Shown: positions 8,420-14,768 of the stretch, one piece after another
Layout of the letters: each line of letters begins with the position of its first letter
How positions within the stretch are numbered: the stretch's first letter is position 1
Assembly: GCA_902782945.1 (NCBI GenBank)
Contig: CACZOU010000058.1
Location: forward strand, 1-37,364
Direction: 5' to 3'
Length of the DNA stretch: 37,364 nt
DNA from: an uncultured Methanobacteriaceae archaeon
GTDB taxonomy: Archaea > Methanobacteriota > Methanobacteria > Methanobacteriales > Methanobacteriaceae
Program-made: the position numbers and the translations under genes
The notes under the pieces: model-generated
The model's input: only the letters and a program-made list of their open reading frames with translations
Databases searched by the model: none
What the model was told of the DNA's origin: nothing

Positions 8420-8689
8420 TTAATAAAAGCCATGCATTACAAAAAATAAACCATTAAATACAATTAAAATAAGAAAAATAAAATAGAAGGAGGATGATAT
8501 ATAAAAAGAAAATAAGAAAAAAAAAATTGGAAGTAAACAAAAGGACAAAAGGAGTTTAAAAAAGGAGGAAATAAAAACCAGTTCATCAAGACTATGAATC
8601 CAAGAAGAAAAATGTTTAAGAGTTTTTTCGTATTGATCTTGAAGAACTGGGTTGGATACTTTTATTATTCTCCTTTTTAGTACAGTCAA
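8420..8689 (-). CDS. Possible small membrane protein
   Basis: The 89-residue frame has a hydrophilic N-terminal half with ordinary composition (NPVLQDQYEKTLKHFSSWIH) and two strongly hydrophobic stretches (about 43-62 and 68-85). The start would be TTG at 8689 and I see no ribosome site before it. The hydrophobic half arises from a poly-A-rich plus strand, which can create false Phe/Leu-rich frames. I keep it because the N-terminal half looks like protein and the interval is otherwise empty. Confidence 0.35.
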   Translation of the reverse strand: MTVLKRRIIKVSNPVLQDQYEKTLKHFSSWIHSLDELVFISSFFKLLLSFCLLPIFFFLFSFYISSSFYFIFLILIVFNGLFFVMHGFY

Positions 8690-8950
8690 AATAAATATGA
8701 ATTTAAATTTAGTACCATTTACTATTTTTATTTTTTTATTAATTTATACATTACTCTTTGAAAAAAGAGAAAATAAACCACTTAATGTATATGTACTATA
8801 TGATAATTACTACTTTTGAACTGTTTACTAAATAAACATAATCATTTATAATAGAAGAATGAAATGATGGTGTACATAGAAAAAATAGTATGTATATCAA
8901 TAGTAAATAAATTATAAAGTAATGTAATTAATAAAAAGATGTATTTAACT

Positions 8951-8967
8951 GGTTACAAATTGTAACC
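8951..8967. promoter_or_regulatory. 17-bp palindrome
   Basis: GGTTACAA-A-TTGTAACC is a perfect 8-bp dyad 30 bases before the first origin repeat; it is probably a protein-binding site. Confidence 0.5.
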
Positions 8968-8997
8968 GTTCGGTTAGTAAATTCCGATACATTAATT

Positions 8998-9034
8998 ACA
9001 CTTGAAATCGTACCATATGTTTTATAACAAGTGT
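8998..9034 (+). repeat. Origin dyad repeat 1
   Basis: ACACTTGAAAT at the left end and ATAACAAGTGT at the right end enclose 15 bases. The middle reads close to GTACNATANGTTTT in copies 1, 2 and 4. Confidence 0.75.
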
Positions 9035-9347
9035 TTCAATTGAAAAATATAAATATACTTTAAATGTAAAATTATAATTAACAAGTAGGAGGATTGTAAG
9101 CCATACTTGTAACCCAGCCAGCACGACCCGTAACGGTTGGTTCATATTGTATTTAACCAAATACTATTAAAAAAAATAAATGAATTTTTATATGTGAGTC
9201 ATTTTATTTTTAATTTTATCCCCCTTTTTTTATTATATAAAAAAAAATTATTTTAAAAAAATTTGTTATTATTTATTACATGGTAACATTACGTTTAAAA
9301 AAAAATAAAATTTTGGTTAAATACAATATGAAAAAGGGGGTGATACT

Positions 9348-9419
9348 ATGTCTACTGAAATTATAGCCTACGGCTGTATAATCATGATATACATAGTATT
9401 AATGTTATCTCACATATAA
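9348..9419 (+). CDS. 23-residue hydrophobic peptide
   Basis: ATG follows GGGGGTGAT at a good distance. The peptide MSTEIIAYGCIIMIYIVLML... is almost entirely one membrane segment. The ribosome site is strong for so short a frame, so it may be a real micro-protein inside the origin region, or a leader peptide. Its function is unknown. Confidence 0.45.
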   Translation: MSTEIIAYGCIIMIYIVLMLSHI

Positions 9420-9620
9420 CTTTTATTAAAATATATATAAGTAATGTTACCCTTTGTTAAGTTTTATGGTTTTTTGACGAGAGAATATAAAATAATTGAT
9501 ATTCTTTTGTATTTTTCCATAGAATTTAATACTTATTATAATTATACATTTAATGTTATTATTTATTATTTTTTTTGATTTATTATTATTAATATTATAT
9601 TATAGTATTATATTACATAT

Positions 9621-9657
9621 ACACTTGAAATTGTACAATACGTTTTATTTCCAGTGT
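9621..9657 (+). repeat. Origin dyad repeat 2
   Basis: ACACTTGAAAT begins and ATTTCCAGTGT ends the unit. It faces repeat 3, which is inverted and starts 38 bases later. Confidence 0.75.
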
Positions 9658-9695
9658 AATAGGTCATCTAAAATAATTGTGTGATAAACAAAGTT

Positions 9696-9732
9696 ACACT
9701 TGAAATAAAAACAATAGTAGAATTTCAAGTGT
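9696..9732 (-). repeat. Origin dyad repeat 3
   Basis: Inverted copy. Both ends carry a perfect TTACACTTGAAAT-type box on opposite strands, making it the most symmetric unit. Confidence 0.75.
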
Positions 9733-9833
9733 AAATAAGACATAACCTATGAACTATCTTCTCAAAACACGTTATTTACCTTTTATTTATTATATTATTA
9801 TAATTAATATAATATAATAATATAATACGTAAT

Positions 9834-9870
9834 ACACTTGAAATCATACTATACGTTTTATAACATGTGT
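9834..9870 (+). repeat. Origin dyad repeat 4
   Basis: Close to repeat 1 in sequence (ACACTTGAAAT...ATAACATGTGT). It forms the left outer arm of the symmetric structure at 9834-10072. Confidence 0.75.
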
Positions 9871-9901
9871 AACACATCTCAGCGAATATAGGGGGTGTGA
9901 G

Positions 9902-9920
9902 GTGATATCAGTGATATCAC
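9902..9920 (+). repeat. 19-bp near-palindrome, left inner arm
   Basis: GTGATATCAGTGATATCAC. Its exact reverse complement lies at 9986-10004; each is itself nearly palindromic. Confidence 0.75.
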
Positions 9921-9985
9921 TTTTAATAATAATTAATTAAATTATATTATTTTATTAATATTAATAGTACCTATTTGTATTAATA

Positions 9986-10004
9986 GTGATATCACTGATA
10001 TCAC
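9986..10004 (-). repeat. 19-bp near-palindrome, right inner arm
   Basis: GTGATATCACTGATATCAC, the reverse complement of 9902-9920. The 65 bases between the two are almost pure A/T. Confidence 0.75.
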
Positions 10005-10035
10005 TCTGTACAGGGTACTCTTTTGGAAAAGAGTT

Positions 10036-10072
10036 ACACTGGAAATAAAAACAGAAGTACAATTTCAAGTGT
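10036..10072 (-). repeat. Origin dyad repeat 5
   Basis: Inverted copy (ACACTGGAAAT...ATTTCAAGTGT), forming the right outer arm. The midpoints of repeats 4/5 and of the two inner palindromes both fall at 9953. Confidence 0.75.
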
Positions 10073-10094
10073 ATTATATTTTATATTAATCAAA

Positions 10095-10110
10095 ACCTTT
10101 ATATAGTAGG
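10095..10110 (+). promoter_or_regulatory. TATA promoter for the AbrB-like gene
   Basis: ACCTTTATATAGTAGG has the archaeal TATA form seen before other genes here (CCTTTATATA). It lies about 70 bases before the ribosome site of the AbrB-like gene. Confidence 0.6.
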
Positions 10111-10175
10111 ATAACATAATATTAATTAAGGGCTTATAAGTCCTTAAAATTATAAAATACAGAGGAGGTGAAAAT

Positions 10176-10340
10176 ATAAAAAAAACCTCAACTGTAATAA
10201 AATCAGCTAAAACAAACAATACAATGCGGACAAACATACCCGCATTAGCAAGGGATGTTTTAGAACTTAAACCTCATGATATTCTATTATGGGATATTAA
10301 TGAAGAAAAAAAGACAGTTAAATTAAAAAAAGTAGAATAA
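10176..10340 (+). CDS. AbrB/SpoVT-type small regulator, apparent ATA start
   Basis: The frame encodes a swapped-hairpin AbrB-like DNA-binding protein: KKTSTVIKSAK, then MRTNIPALARDVLEL, then DILLWDIN and KTVKLKKVE, a full-length family pattern in 54 residues. The only ATG (10224) would remove the first strand. A strong GGAGGTG (10164-10170) sits 5 bases before an in-frame ATA at 10176, and no ATG, GTG or TTG lies at that spot. I therefore infer initiation at ATA. Such regulators are usual in archaeal viruses and plasmids, acting as early or copy-number regulators. Here it heads the early region next to the origin and ends in a strong hairpin. Confidence 0.75.
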   Translation: MKKTSTVIKSAKTNNTMRTNIPALARDVLELKPHDILLWDINEEKKTVKLKKVE

Positions 10341-10373
10341 ACCATCACTTCCAATAAGAGTTTATTCTACTTT
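10329..10373 (+). terminator. Strong 14-bp hairpin at the end of the AbrB-like gene
   Basis: AAAGTAGAATAAAC (10329-10342) pairs perfectly with GTTTATTCTACTTT (10360-10373) around a 17-base loop. The left arm contains the stop codon. It would separate the regulator transcript from the long operon that follows. Confidence 0.65.
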
Positions 10374-10482
10374 ACCACATCAAAATAGTATTAAACTATA
10401 GTAATGTAATTCTATTTTTATTAATTATATTACTTATATTTAATTACTATTTTTTTTGAATGTGTTGAATTTGGAGTTAAAC

Positions 10483-10824
10483 ATGGCAAATAATCAACAT
10501 ATCTTCCGTTGTTCGGAAGAATTATGGAATAAATTTTCAGAGATCTGTGGTGCTGAACACACTAGCTGTTCTGAAAAAATTAAAGAATTAATCACCACCT
10601 GTATTAACACGAAAACAGAAGAAACCACGGATATTTCAGAGGTGTATCCCCTCATAGACAATATAGTTCAAAGAAGTGGTAGGATTGCAGTAGAAGTCAT
10701 ACAACGAAACACTACCACAGGACAAGAACAAGAAGTAATCGAATACTGCAGAGAAAAAAATTATCAAATTGTATCCGAGAAGTGGTATGAGGAAGGACCA
10801 GTACACCAATGGGAAGACTGGTAA
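10483..10824 (+). CDS. Probable small DNA-binding regulator, first gene of the early operon
   Basis: The 113-residue protein starts at ATG 10483 after TTGGAG; a TTG at 10456 has no ribosome site. Residues about 3-38 (NQHIFRCSEELWNKFSEIC...CSEKIKELITTCI) have a strand followed by two helices, which resembles a ribbon-helix-helix domain. The remainder is unassigned and ends Trp/Glu-rich. It is the first gene of the run reaching to 18.2 kb, and a TATA-like TTACTTATATTTAA lies near 10430-10443. An autoregulator of the early operon is plausible. The domain call is tentative. Confidence 0.65.
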   Translation: MANNQHIFRCSEELWNKFSEICGAEHTSCSEKIKELITTCINTKTEETTDISEVYPLIDNIVQRSGRIAVEVIQRNTTTGQEQEVIEYCREKNYQIVSEKWYEEGPVHQWEDW

Positions 10825-10863
10825 CCAAATTGGATTTAATTTTAGAATTGGAGGAAGATGGAA

Positions 10864-11361
10864 ATGGATAGAATTGAAATAATAAATGAATGGAAACAAG
10901 GAGTAATAGATGATATAACCATACTTCAAAGGAGGATTGGAGTAAAAAATGAGGAGATAGAAAGGTTAAAAGCCGAGTTCTTAGTGGAAAACGACAGTAT
11001 AAAATCTTCGGAATTAAAAAACAAGTTATACGCAGCAGTAGACCAATATAGAATACCTGAGATAACCCTTAATGTTACAGCTGCTAGGGTTAACAAACAA
11101 GGGAAAATGTATAATTCATTCCCTACGTTCAGAATTGATAACCTGTTGTACGATGCAAGTTTGATAAAAGAAGCTGAACTGTTCTGTACAAAAAAGTCTA
11201 AAAAACATATTCGTTTTTACATGGAGAAAGGTAGAAACATGCATCGTGGGTATGAGAGACTAGCAATAAAGGACGTAACCGAAGAAGTAAATTCATTACT
11301 TCAAGATTACTCCTTTCATACAGCATATGAAATCCGAGAAGGAGGATTAATAAATGAATAA
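10864..11361 (+). CDS. Hypothetical 165-aa protein with N-terminal coiled coil
   Basis: I do not recognise the family. Residues about 1-55 are a Glu/Lys helix suited to a coiled coil (ITILQRRIGVKNEEIERLKA). The middle (TLNVTAARVN) is beta-rich and the end is basic and helical. GGAGG at 10850-10854 gives better spacing to ATG 10864 than to the in-frame ATG at 10858, which it almost touches. The 3' end overlaps the next small gene by 8 bases, indicating translational coupling within the early operon. Confidence 0.7.
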   Translation: MDRIEIINEWKQGVIDDITILQRRIGVKNEEIERLKAEFLVENDSIKSSELKNKLYAAVDQYRIPEITLNVTAARVNKQGKMYNSFPTFRIDNLLYDASLIKEAELFCTKKSKKHIRFYMEKGRNMHRGYERLAIKDVTEEVNSLLQDYSFHTAYEIREGGLINE

Positions 11362-11494
11362 AACATTATATCCTCAAAGAAGAATTGAAGTAAGTGATGT
11401 TCCACATGTAGCATTAAACAGTGATGGAGTATACATTGTAACTATCATCGTGGCTGTTATGTTTTTTTCTGTTATGGTGGGAGTTTATCTCTGA
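11354..11494 (+). CDS. Small single-span membrane protein (46 aa)
   Basis: ATG 11354 follows GGAGGATTAATAA. The first 27 residues are polar (MNKTLYPQRRIEVSDVPHVA) and residues about 28-46 are one membrane helix. It overlaps the preceding gene, as expected for a coupled operon gene. Unknown function. Confidence 0.6.
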   Translation: MNKTLYPQRRIEVSDVPHVALNSDGVYIVTIIVAVMFFSVMVGVYL

Positions 11495-11546
11495 TTCTGG
11501 CAGTATTATAATCTTCTTACATATGTATAATTAAAGGTGAAGTGTC

Positions 11547-11669
11547 ATGAAGAAATTAAATCGATTCAGCAGGTCAAGGATTCCAAATAATACTTATAAA
11601 GTATTATGCTGGTTACGTGTTTTAGCAGTAGAAGATGTGTATAAATTACTTAGTAAAGGGGTGGATTAG
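11547..11669 (+). CDS. Small basic protein (40 aa)
   Basis: ATG 11547 follows AAAGGTGAAGTG. The peptide is basic at its N-terminus (MKKLNRFSRSRIPNN) and helical later (LCWLRVLAVEDVYKLL). The next gene begins 3 bases after its stop. No family recognised. Confidence 0.55.
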   Translation: MKKLNRFSRSRIPNNTYKVLCWLRVLAVEDVYKLLSKGVD

Positions 11670-11671
11670 TG

Positions 11672-11830
11672 ATGAGTGCGATCTTATCCGAGTTAATCAA
11701 GGAATACATTAGGAAAGTAACATTTCTGGTGGATAATCATGAGAAACTAGATAACTCAGAAAGGAAGAGTTTAGACAAACAATTAGACTCTCTGGAAAAT
11801 ACTATAACTGTAATGGAAGGATTAAAGTGA
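11672..11830 (+). CDS. Small helical protein (52 aa)
   Basis: ATG 11672 lies 3 bases after the previous stop, with GGGGTGGATTAGTG upstream. The sequence is almost wholly amphipathic helix (LSELIKEYIRKVTFLVDNHE, then KSLDKQLDSLENTITVMEGL). It overlaps the GTG start of the next gene by 4 bases. No family recognised; a small protein-binding or accessory factor is possible. Confidence 0.6.
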   Translation: MSAILSELIKEYIRKVTFLVDNHEKLDNSERKSLDKQLDSLENTITVMEGLK

Positions 11831-12072
11831 ACCATGCTATGAGGCGTAGTATCAATGAACTTATTTCTTCAATAGATTATATTGATGAGATATGTATGAG
11901 GGAATCCACGTATTCTGATATTGATACTATACCCTTAAAAGAATCAGTTGAAGAATTAGTAAAACAGGTAGAACTGAAAGAATACAAGTCTGGTGATGTG
12001 TATAATTCACCAGACCTACGCAGGGTAAGAATACTACTCTGCACTGCAACAGAGGGAGAACGAAGAGCATGA
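11827..12072 (+). CDS. Hypothetical 81-aa helical protein
   Basis: GTG 11827 overlaps the previous stop (GTGA), with GGAAGG upstream; ATGs at 11836 or 11839 are less likely. It is acidic and helical in the first 60 residues (INELISSIDYIDEI, LKESVEELVKQVEL) with an Arg-rich end. Its stop overlaps the next ATG (ATGA). No family recognised. Confidence 0.65.
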   Translation: MNHAMRRSINELISSIDYIDEICMRESTYSDIDTIPLKESVEELVKQVELKEYKSGDVYNSPDLRRVRILLCTATEGERRA

Positions 12073-12182
12073 AAAAGAGGAATAAATTAACAAGAGATGA
12101 TCTAGCATTTATTATAGGTATAATCTCATTAATAATTATCTTTAGAATTGTTAGTTTATATCCTTCATTAATAGGGAGGTAG
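12069..12182 (+). CDS. Small single-span membrane protein (37 aa)
   Basis: ATG overlaps the previous stop. A basic N-terminus (MKKRNKLTRDD) is followed by one hydrophobic helix (AFIIGIISLIIIFRIVSLY). The gene ends in GGGAGGTAG, which also serves as ribosome site for the gene at 12187. It is the second tiny membrane protein in this operon; a role in anchoring replication or host membrane change is speculative. Confidence 0.6.
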   Translation: MKKRNKLTRDDLAFIIGIISLIIIFRIVSLYPSLIGR

Positions 12183-12186
12183 GATA

Positions 12187-12552
12187 ATGATAGATTATTC
12201 AAAATACTTTGAAAAGTACCTTATAGATCATGGCGTGGGGGGAAGAAATGTACTCTCACGATTCCTAGGGTATGTTCAAACAAGAAATATACCTGTGAAA
12301 GAGTGGAAAAAGGAATTCCTTACCCATGAGGATTTAATTATAGGGGATGTGAAAGAAAGTACAAGGTACACGTATCATAATAAGGTACGTCATTTTATTA
12401 ACTATGTAGTGTACTGTGAAAGTCATAAAGAGGAAAAGAAACCCTCAGAATTCAAGGGTAGAAGTAAAATAGCTCAGATAACGGGGCACCAAGTTAACAC
12501 AGGGTCACGGAAGAAGCATACAAGGATAGTATCACATTGGAGTGAATTATAA
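12187..12552 (+). CDS. Hypothetical protein resembling an integrase core-binding (SAM-like) domain
   Basis: The 121-residue protein contains ESTRYTYHNKVRHFINYVVY (about 58-77), the pattern of the helical core-binding domain of tyrosine recombinases, preceded by a helix pair (FEKYLIDHG, VLSRFLGYVQ). There is no catalytic domain. The C-terminus is basic (KGRSK, GSRKKHTR). The start is backed by GGGAGG 7 bases upstream. It could be a stand-alone DNA-binding protein, for example an excision or replication accessory, or the remnant of a recombinase. It abuts the GINS-like gene. Confidence 0.6.
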   Translation: MIDYSKYFEKYLIDHGVGGRNVLSRFLGYVQTRNIPVKEWKKEFLTHEDLIIGDVKESTRYTYHNKVRHFINYVVYCESHKEEKKPSEFKGRSKIAQITGHQVNTGSRKKHTRIVSHWSEL

Positions 12553-12909
12553 ATGATAACTTTCAGAGAACTACGAGATATTCAGAAACAAGAAAGAGAA
12601 AAAGCAGAATTAGCAAGGGTACCATCAACAGTCTATGAGGACTGCAGAGAATACATTAGTAAAACAACTGAAGAATACAAGAAAACACTAGACCCCCTCA
12701 AAAGACGATTAATAAATAATTCCGTAGATATCATTCAGGAAATAAACAATTGCAGGTATGATAAAATAGTTCATGCAGCAGCAACAGGAAAAGAAATAAA
12801 AAACATGGTAGGCAGTGAACGAAACTTATACGATGATCTTAATGAAACATTCACTGACTATAAAAAAAGCATACATAACCCCCAGGAATTAAAAGAAATA
12901 GGAGAGTAA
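12553..12909 (+). CDS. GINS-like replication protein (Gins51/Gins15 A-domain only)
   Basis: The start MITFRELRDIQKQEREKAEL, followed by the P.TVYEDCREYI segment and two long helices (LKRRLINNSVDIIQEIN..R..KIVHAA), is the pattern of archaeal Gins51 proteins, where the N-terminus reads roughly ELR.I...ER...EL..LP..FY. Archaeal Gins51 is usually near 180-200 residues with a small C-terminal B domain; this one ends at 118 and has only the helical A domain. GINS joins MCM and a RecJ-like Cdc45 in the CMG helicase. A viral copy beside a viral Orc1/Cdc6 and a recombinase suggests recruitment or redirection of the host helicase. Next gene starts 6 bases after its stop. Confidence 0.65.
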   Translation: MITFRELRDIQKQEREKAELARVPSTVYEDCREYISKTTEEYKKTLDPLKRRLINNSVDIIQEINNCRYDKIVHAAATGKEIKNMVGSERNLYDDLNETFTDYKKSIHNPQELKEIGE

Positions 12910-12915
12910 AAGAGA

Positions 12916-13677
12916 ATGGAGTACAAAACAGCAGACACAGTAAATGATGGAGCAAAAATATATAAAAAAATTCAAAGAGGAAAACGTATATTCCTCGAAG
13001 CAGGAATTAAGCCAACAGGAAGAAATACTTTTCAGAAATATAATTATTTAGAAATGAAAGATATTGAACCAACTATATTAGATGTTTGTGAGGAGTTACA
13101 ACTCAGTACTAGGTTTGTATTTTCTGCTACATCTGCAAATCTCATAATAAGAGATGAAGAAGATAGCCGAGAAGTATACTACTCACTACCACTACCAGAA
13201 GTAAAAGTAGACGATGCAAGAAAAGCAATGCAGGAGATCGGTTCTATACAAACCTACGCGATGAGATACCTGTACATTCAAGCATTTGAAATAGTAGTTA
13301 CAGATACTATTGATAAGGGGAATAGTACTCAGAAAGTAGAACATAAAACCTATGCGAGTAACTCAAATAAATCAAAAAATACAAGAAATAAACAATATAT
13401 CCAGAAAAACAGGAAAGTCCAACCTGATATGGCTGAACCAGTTAATCAATCAAGACTAAACATGAACCAGAAAATATCAACAACAGAACTGGTAAGTATG
13501 AGTAAACAAGTAGAACAAGAACTCAAACAAGAAGGCAAACAATTAAACGAGGAAAATATCCACAGTAAAGTAGATGAACTCTATAAAAACAGTAACGGAT
13601 ACAATGAACTAATCAAAATGTTCGATAATGGCTTAAAAAAAGCTAAAAAACAGGAAAGTGGATACATAACATACTAG
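12916..13677 (+). CDS. erf: ERF-family single-strand annealing protein
   Basis: The first 140 residues fit the ERF recombinase family: KYNYLEMKDIEPTILDVCEE, then LQLSTRFVFSA, then the core MQEIGSIQTYAMRYLYIQAF, equivalent to the conserved G.TYARRY of the family. The Lys/Asn/Gln-rich remainder is likely a flexible tail and contains a predicted coiled segment (TTELVSMSKQVEQELKQEGK). Such proteins anneal complementary single strands during phage recombination-dependent replication. The gene lies between the GINS-like gene and a zinc-finger gene in the operon leading into the cas genes. An AAAGAG site precedes the ATG. Confidence 0.75.
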   Translation: MEYKTADTVNDGAKIYKKIQRGKRIFLEAGIKPTGRNTFQKYNYLEMKDIEPTILDVCEELQLSTRFVFSATSANLIIRDEEDSREVYYSLPLPEVKVDDARKAMQEIGSIQTYAMRYLYIQAFEIVVTDTIDKGNSTQKVEHKTYASNSNKSKNTRNKQYIQKNRKVQPDMAEPVNQSRLNMNQKISTTELVSMSKQVEQELKQEGKQLNEENIHSKVDELYKNSNGYNELIKMFDNGLKKAKKQESGYITY

Positions 13678-13688
13678 GGTGTTATAAT

Positions 13689-14054
13689 TTGTCTTCAAAG
13701 ATTCAAATACCCCTAGAAAAAGTAATTGACATCAAAATAGATGACAATAACATTATCTTTGAGGTAGAGGGGCACAAGATCACTTTCAAGAAAAAAAATT
13801 GCCAGTGGTGTGGAAAACCATTCACACCAAATAGCCCTAATAACAAGTATTGCAGTGAAAAGTGCAAAAAATATGCACAAATGGAAGTATCAGCAAAATC
13901 TAGTGATAAATACAGAAAACGGTACAAAGATATGCAGCTATCTAAAGCATCTATAGACTTAGGCACAGGAGGGATAAGGGCACATAGAGTAAATGATTTT
14001 GAAGAGGAATACAAATTAATCCAAAAAGAATTAAAAAGGAGGGGGTTAAGATGA
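13689..14054 (+). CDS. Zinc-finger protein (121 aa) upstream of cas6
   Basis: Residues about 37-62 form a treble-clef-like zinc finger: CQWCGKPFTPNSPNNKYCSE, then KC, a common CxxC...YCSxxC motif of phage and plasmid DNA-binding proteins. The N-terminal 35 residues are beta-rich and the C-terminus is a basic helix (EEEYKLIQKELKRRGLR). The start is TTG at 13689, after GGGTG. Its last 4 bases overlap the ATG of cas6, so it is translationally coupled to the CRISPR genes. It could be a regulator or a DNA-binding accessory of the viral type IV module; the context does not settle this. Confidence 0.7.
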   Translation: MSSKIQIPLEKVIDIKIDDNNIIFEVEGHKITFKKKNCQWCGKPFTPNSPNNKYCSEKCKKYAQMEVSAKSSDKYRKRYKDMQLSKASIDLGTGGIRAHRVNDFEEEYKLIQKELKRRGLR

Positions 14055-14755
14055 GATTAATTCTTAAATTCAAACCCCTCACTTCTCATTCATATGATAG
14101 TGTGGGAGCGTATGACGTGCAAGGATTCATATATAATCTATTGAGAGGAACATATTTTCATAAGCATCATTTACATAGAGGGTTCAAATTCTTCACATTC
14201 TCAAATATATTCCCAATTACTCCCTACAGTCTTGATCATGAAAAAACATTGATAATATCGTCTCCTAATGTTAATCTTGCATGGCACATATATGAACAAC
14301 TCAAAAACAGGAGTATATTTAATCTGAATAAGTATCCTATGCAGATAGTATCAGTTAGGAAAAGCTTCCAGAAGCCTAGAAGAAACATTATAACTGCTAC
14401 TCCTATTGTACTATATGAAGACAATACGAATAATAGATATTTTTCATTCAAGAAAGATGAATTCAGATTCTTTTTCAAAAGATTAGAGAATAATGCGTTG
14501 AAGAAGTATAATGCATATTATCAAGAGGACTTAGTATTACAGGAACCTTTGGTAACTGATTTTAAATTCAAAAAAGAAGTTCCAGTAAATATAAAACTAC
14601 ATGGAGAAACAATCCTCATTATTGGCTCAATGTGGAAGTTAAAATGGAATATTTCCGATGATATGAGGAAATTAACCCACTTCCTGTTTGATACAGGACT
14701 GGGAGAAAAGAATTCCCTAGGCATGGGATTCATAAACAATTACCAAAGAAAGTAG
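14051..14755 (+). CDS. cas6: Cas6-type CRISPR RNA endonuclease
   Basis: Cas6 cuts precursor CRISPR RNA within each repeat. This 234-residue protein has the two-ferredoxin (RAMP) pattern. It starts RLILKFKPL, followed by VQGFIYNLL and the HLHRGFKFFTFSNI strand. Near the end is the glycine-rich loop TGLGEKNSLGMGFIN (215-229), one of the most diagnostic Cas6 motifs. The catalytic His is often near residues 30-50; the His-rich FHKHHLHRG (36-44) is the natural candidate. GGAGGGGG precedes the ATG. It overlaps the zinc-finger gene and lies 13 bases before csf1. Type IV-A has a Cas6 (Csf5) but IV-B normally does not, so its pairing with CysH here is notable. No repeat substrate is visible in the window. 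Confidence 0.88.
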   Translation: MRLILKFKPLTSHSYDSVGAYDVQGFIYNLLRGTYFHKHHLHRGFKFFTFSNIFPITPYSLDHEKTLIISSPNVNLAWHIYEQLKNRSIFNLNKYPMQIVSVRKSFQKPRRNIITATPIVLYEDNTNNRYFSFKKDEFRFFFKRLENNALKKYNAYYQEDLVLQEPLVTDFKFKKEVPVNIKLHGETILIIGSMWKLKWNISDDMRKLTHFLFDTGLGEKNSLGMGFINNYQRK

Positions 14756-14768
14756 GAGGTGAATATAT

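Larger units (their letters stand above)
8690..10140. other. Probable viral replication origin region
   Basis: This gene-poor, very AT-rich stretch lies beside the Orc1/Cdc6 gene. It has five 37-bp dyads whose ends carry ACACTTGAAAT, usually preceded by TTA or ATA. As I recall, the Methanothermobacter origin repeats bound by Cdc6 (mini-ORBs) have nearly this sequence. It also contains the palindromes at 8951-8967, 9902-9920 and 9986-10004, long A/T tracts near 9220-9300 and 9540-9620 that could be unwinding elements, one 23-codon frame, and a less AT-rich block at about 9095-9145 with no assignment. Together these support an origin of replication. Confidence 0.75.

Noticed and set aside
8998-10072. 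The five 37-bp repeats as a CRISPR array for the viral Cas6
   Set aside because: Copies alternate in orientation and gaps are 38, 101, 165 and 586 bases; the ends match origin boxes next to an Orc1/Cdc6 gene. An array needs same-strand repeats and regular spacers.
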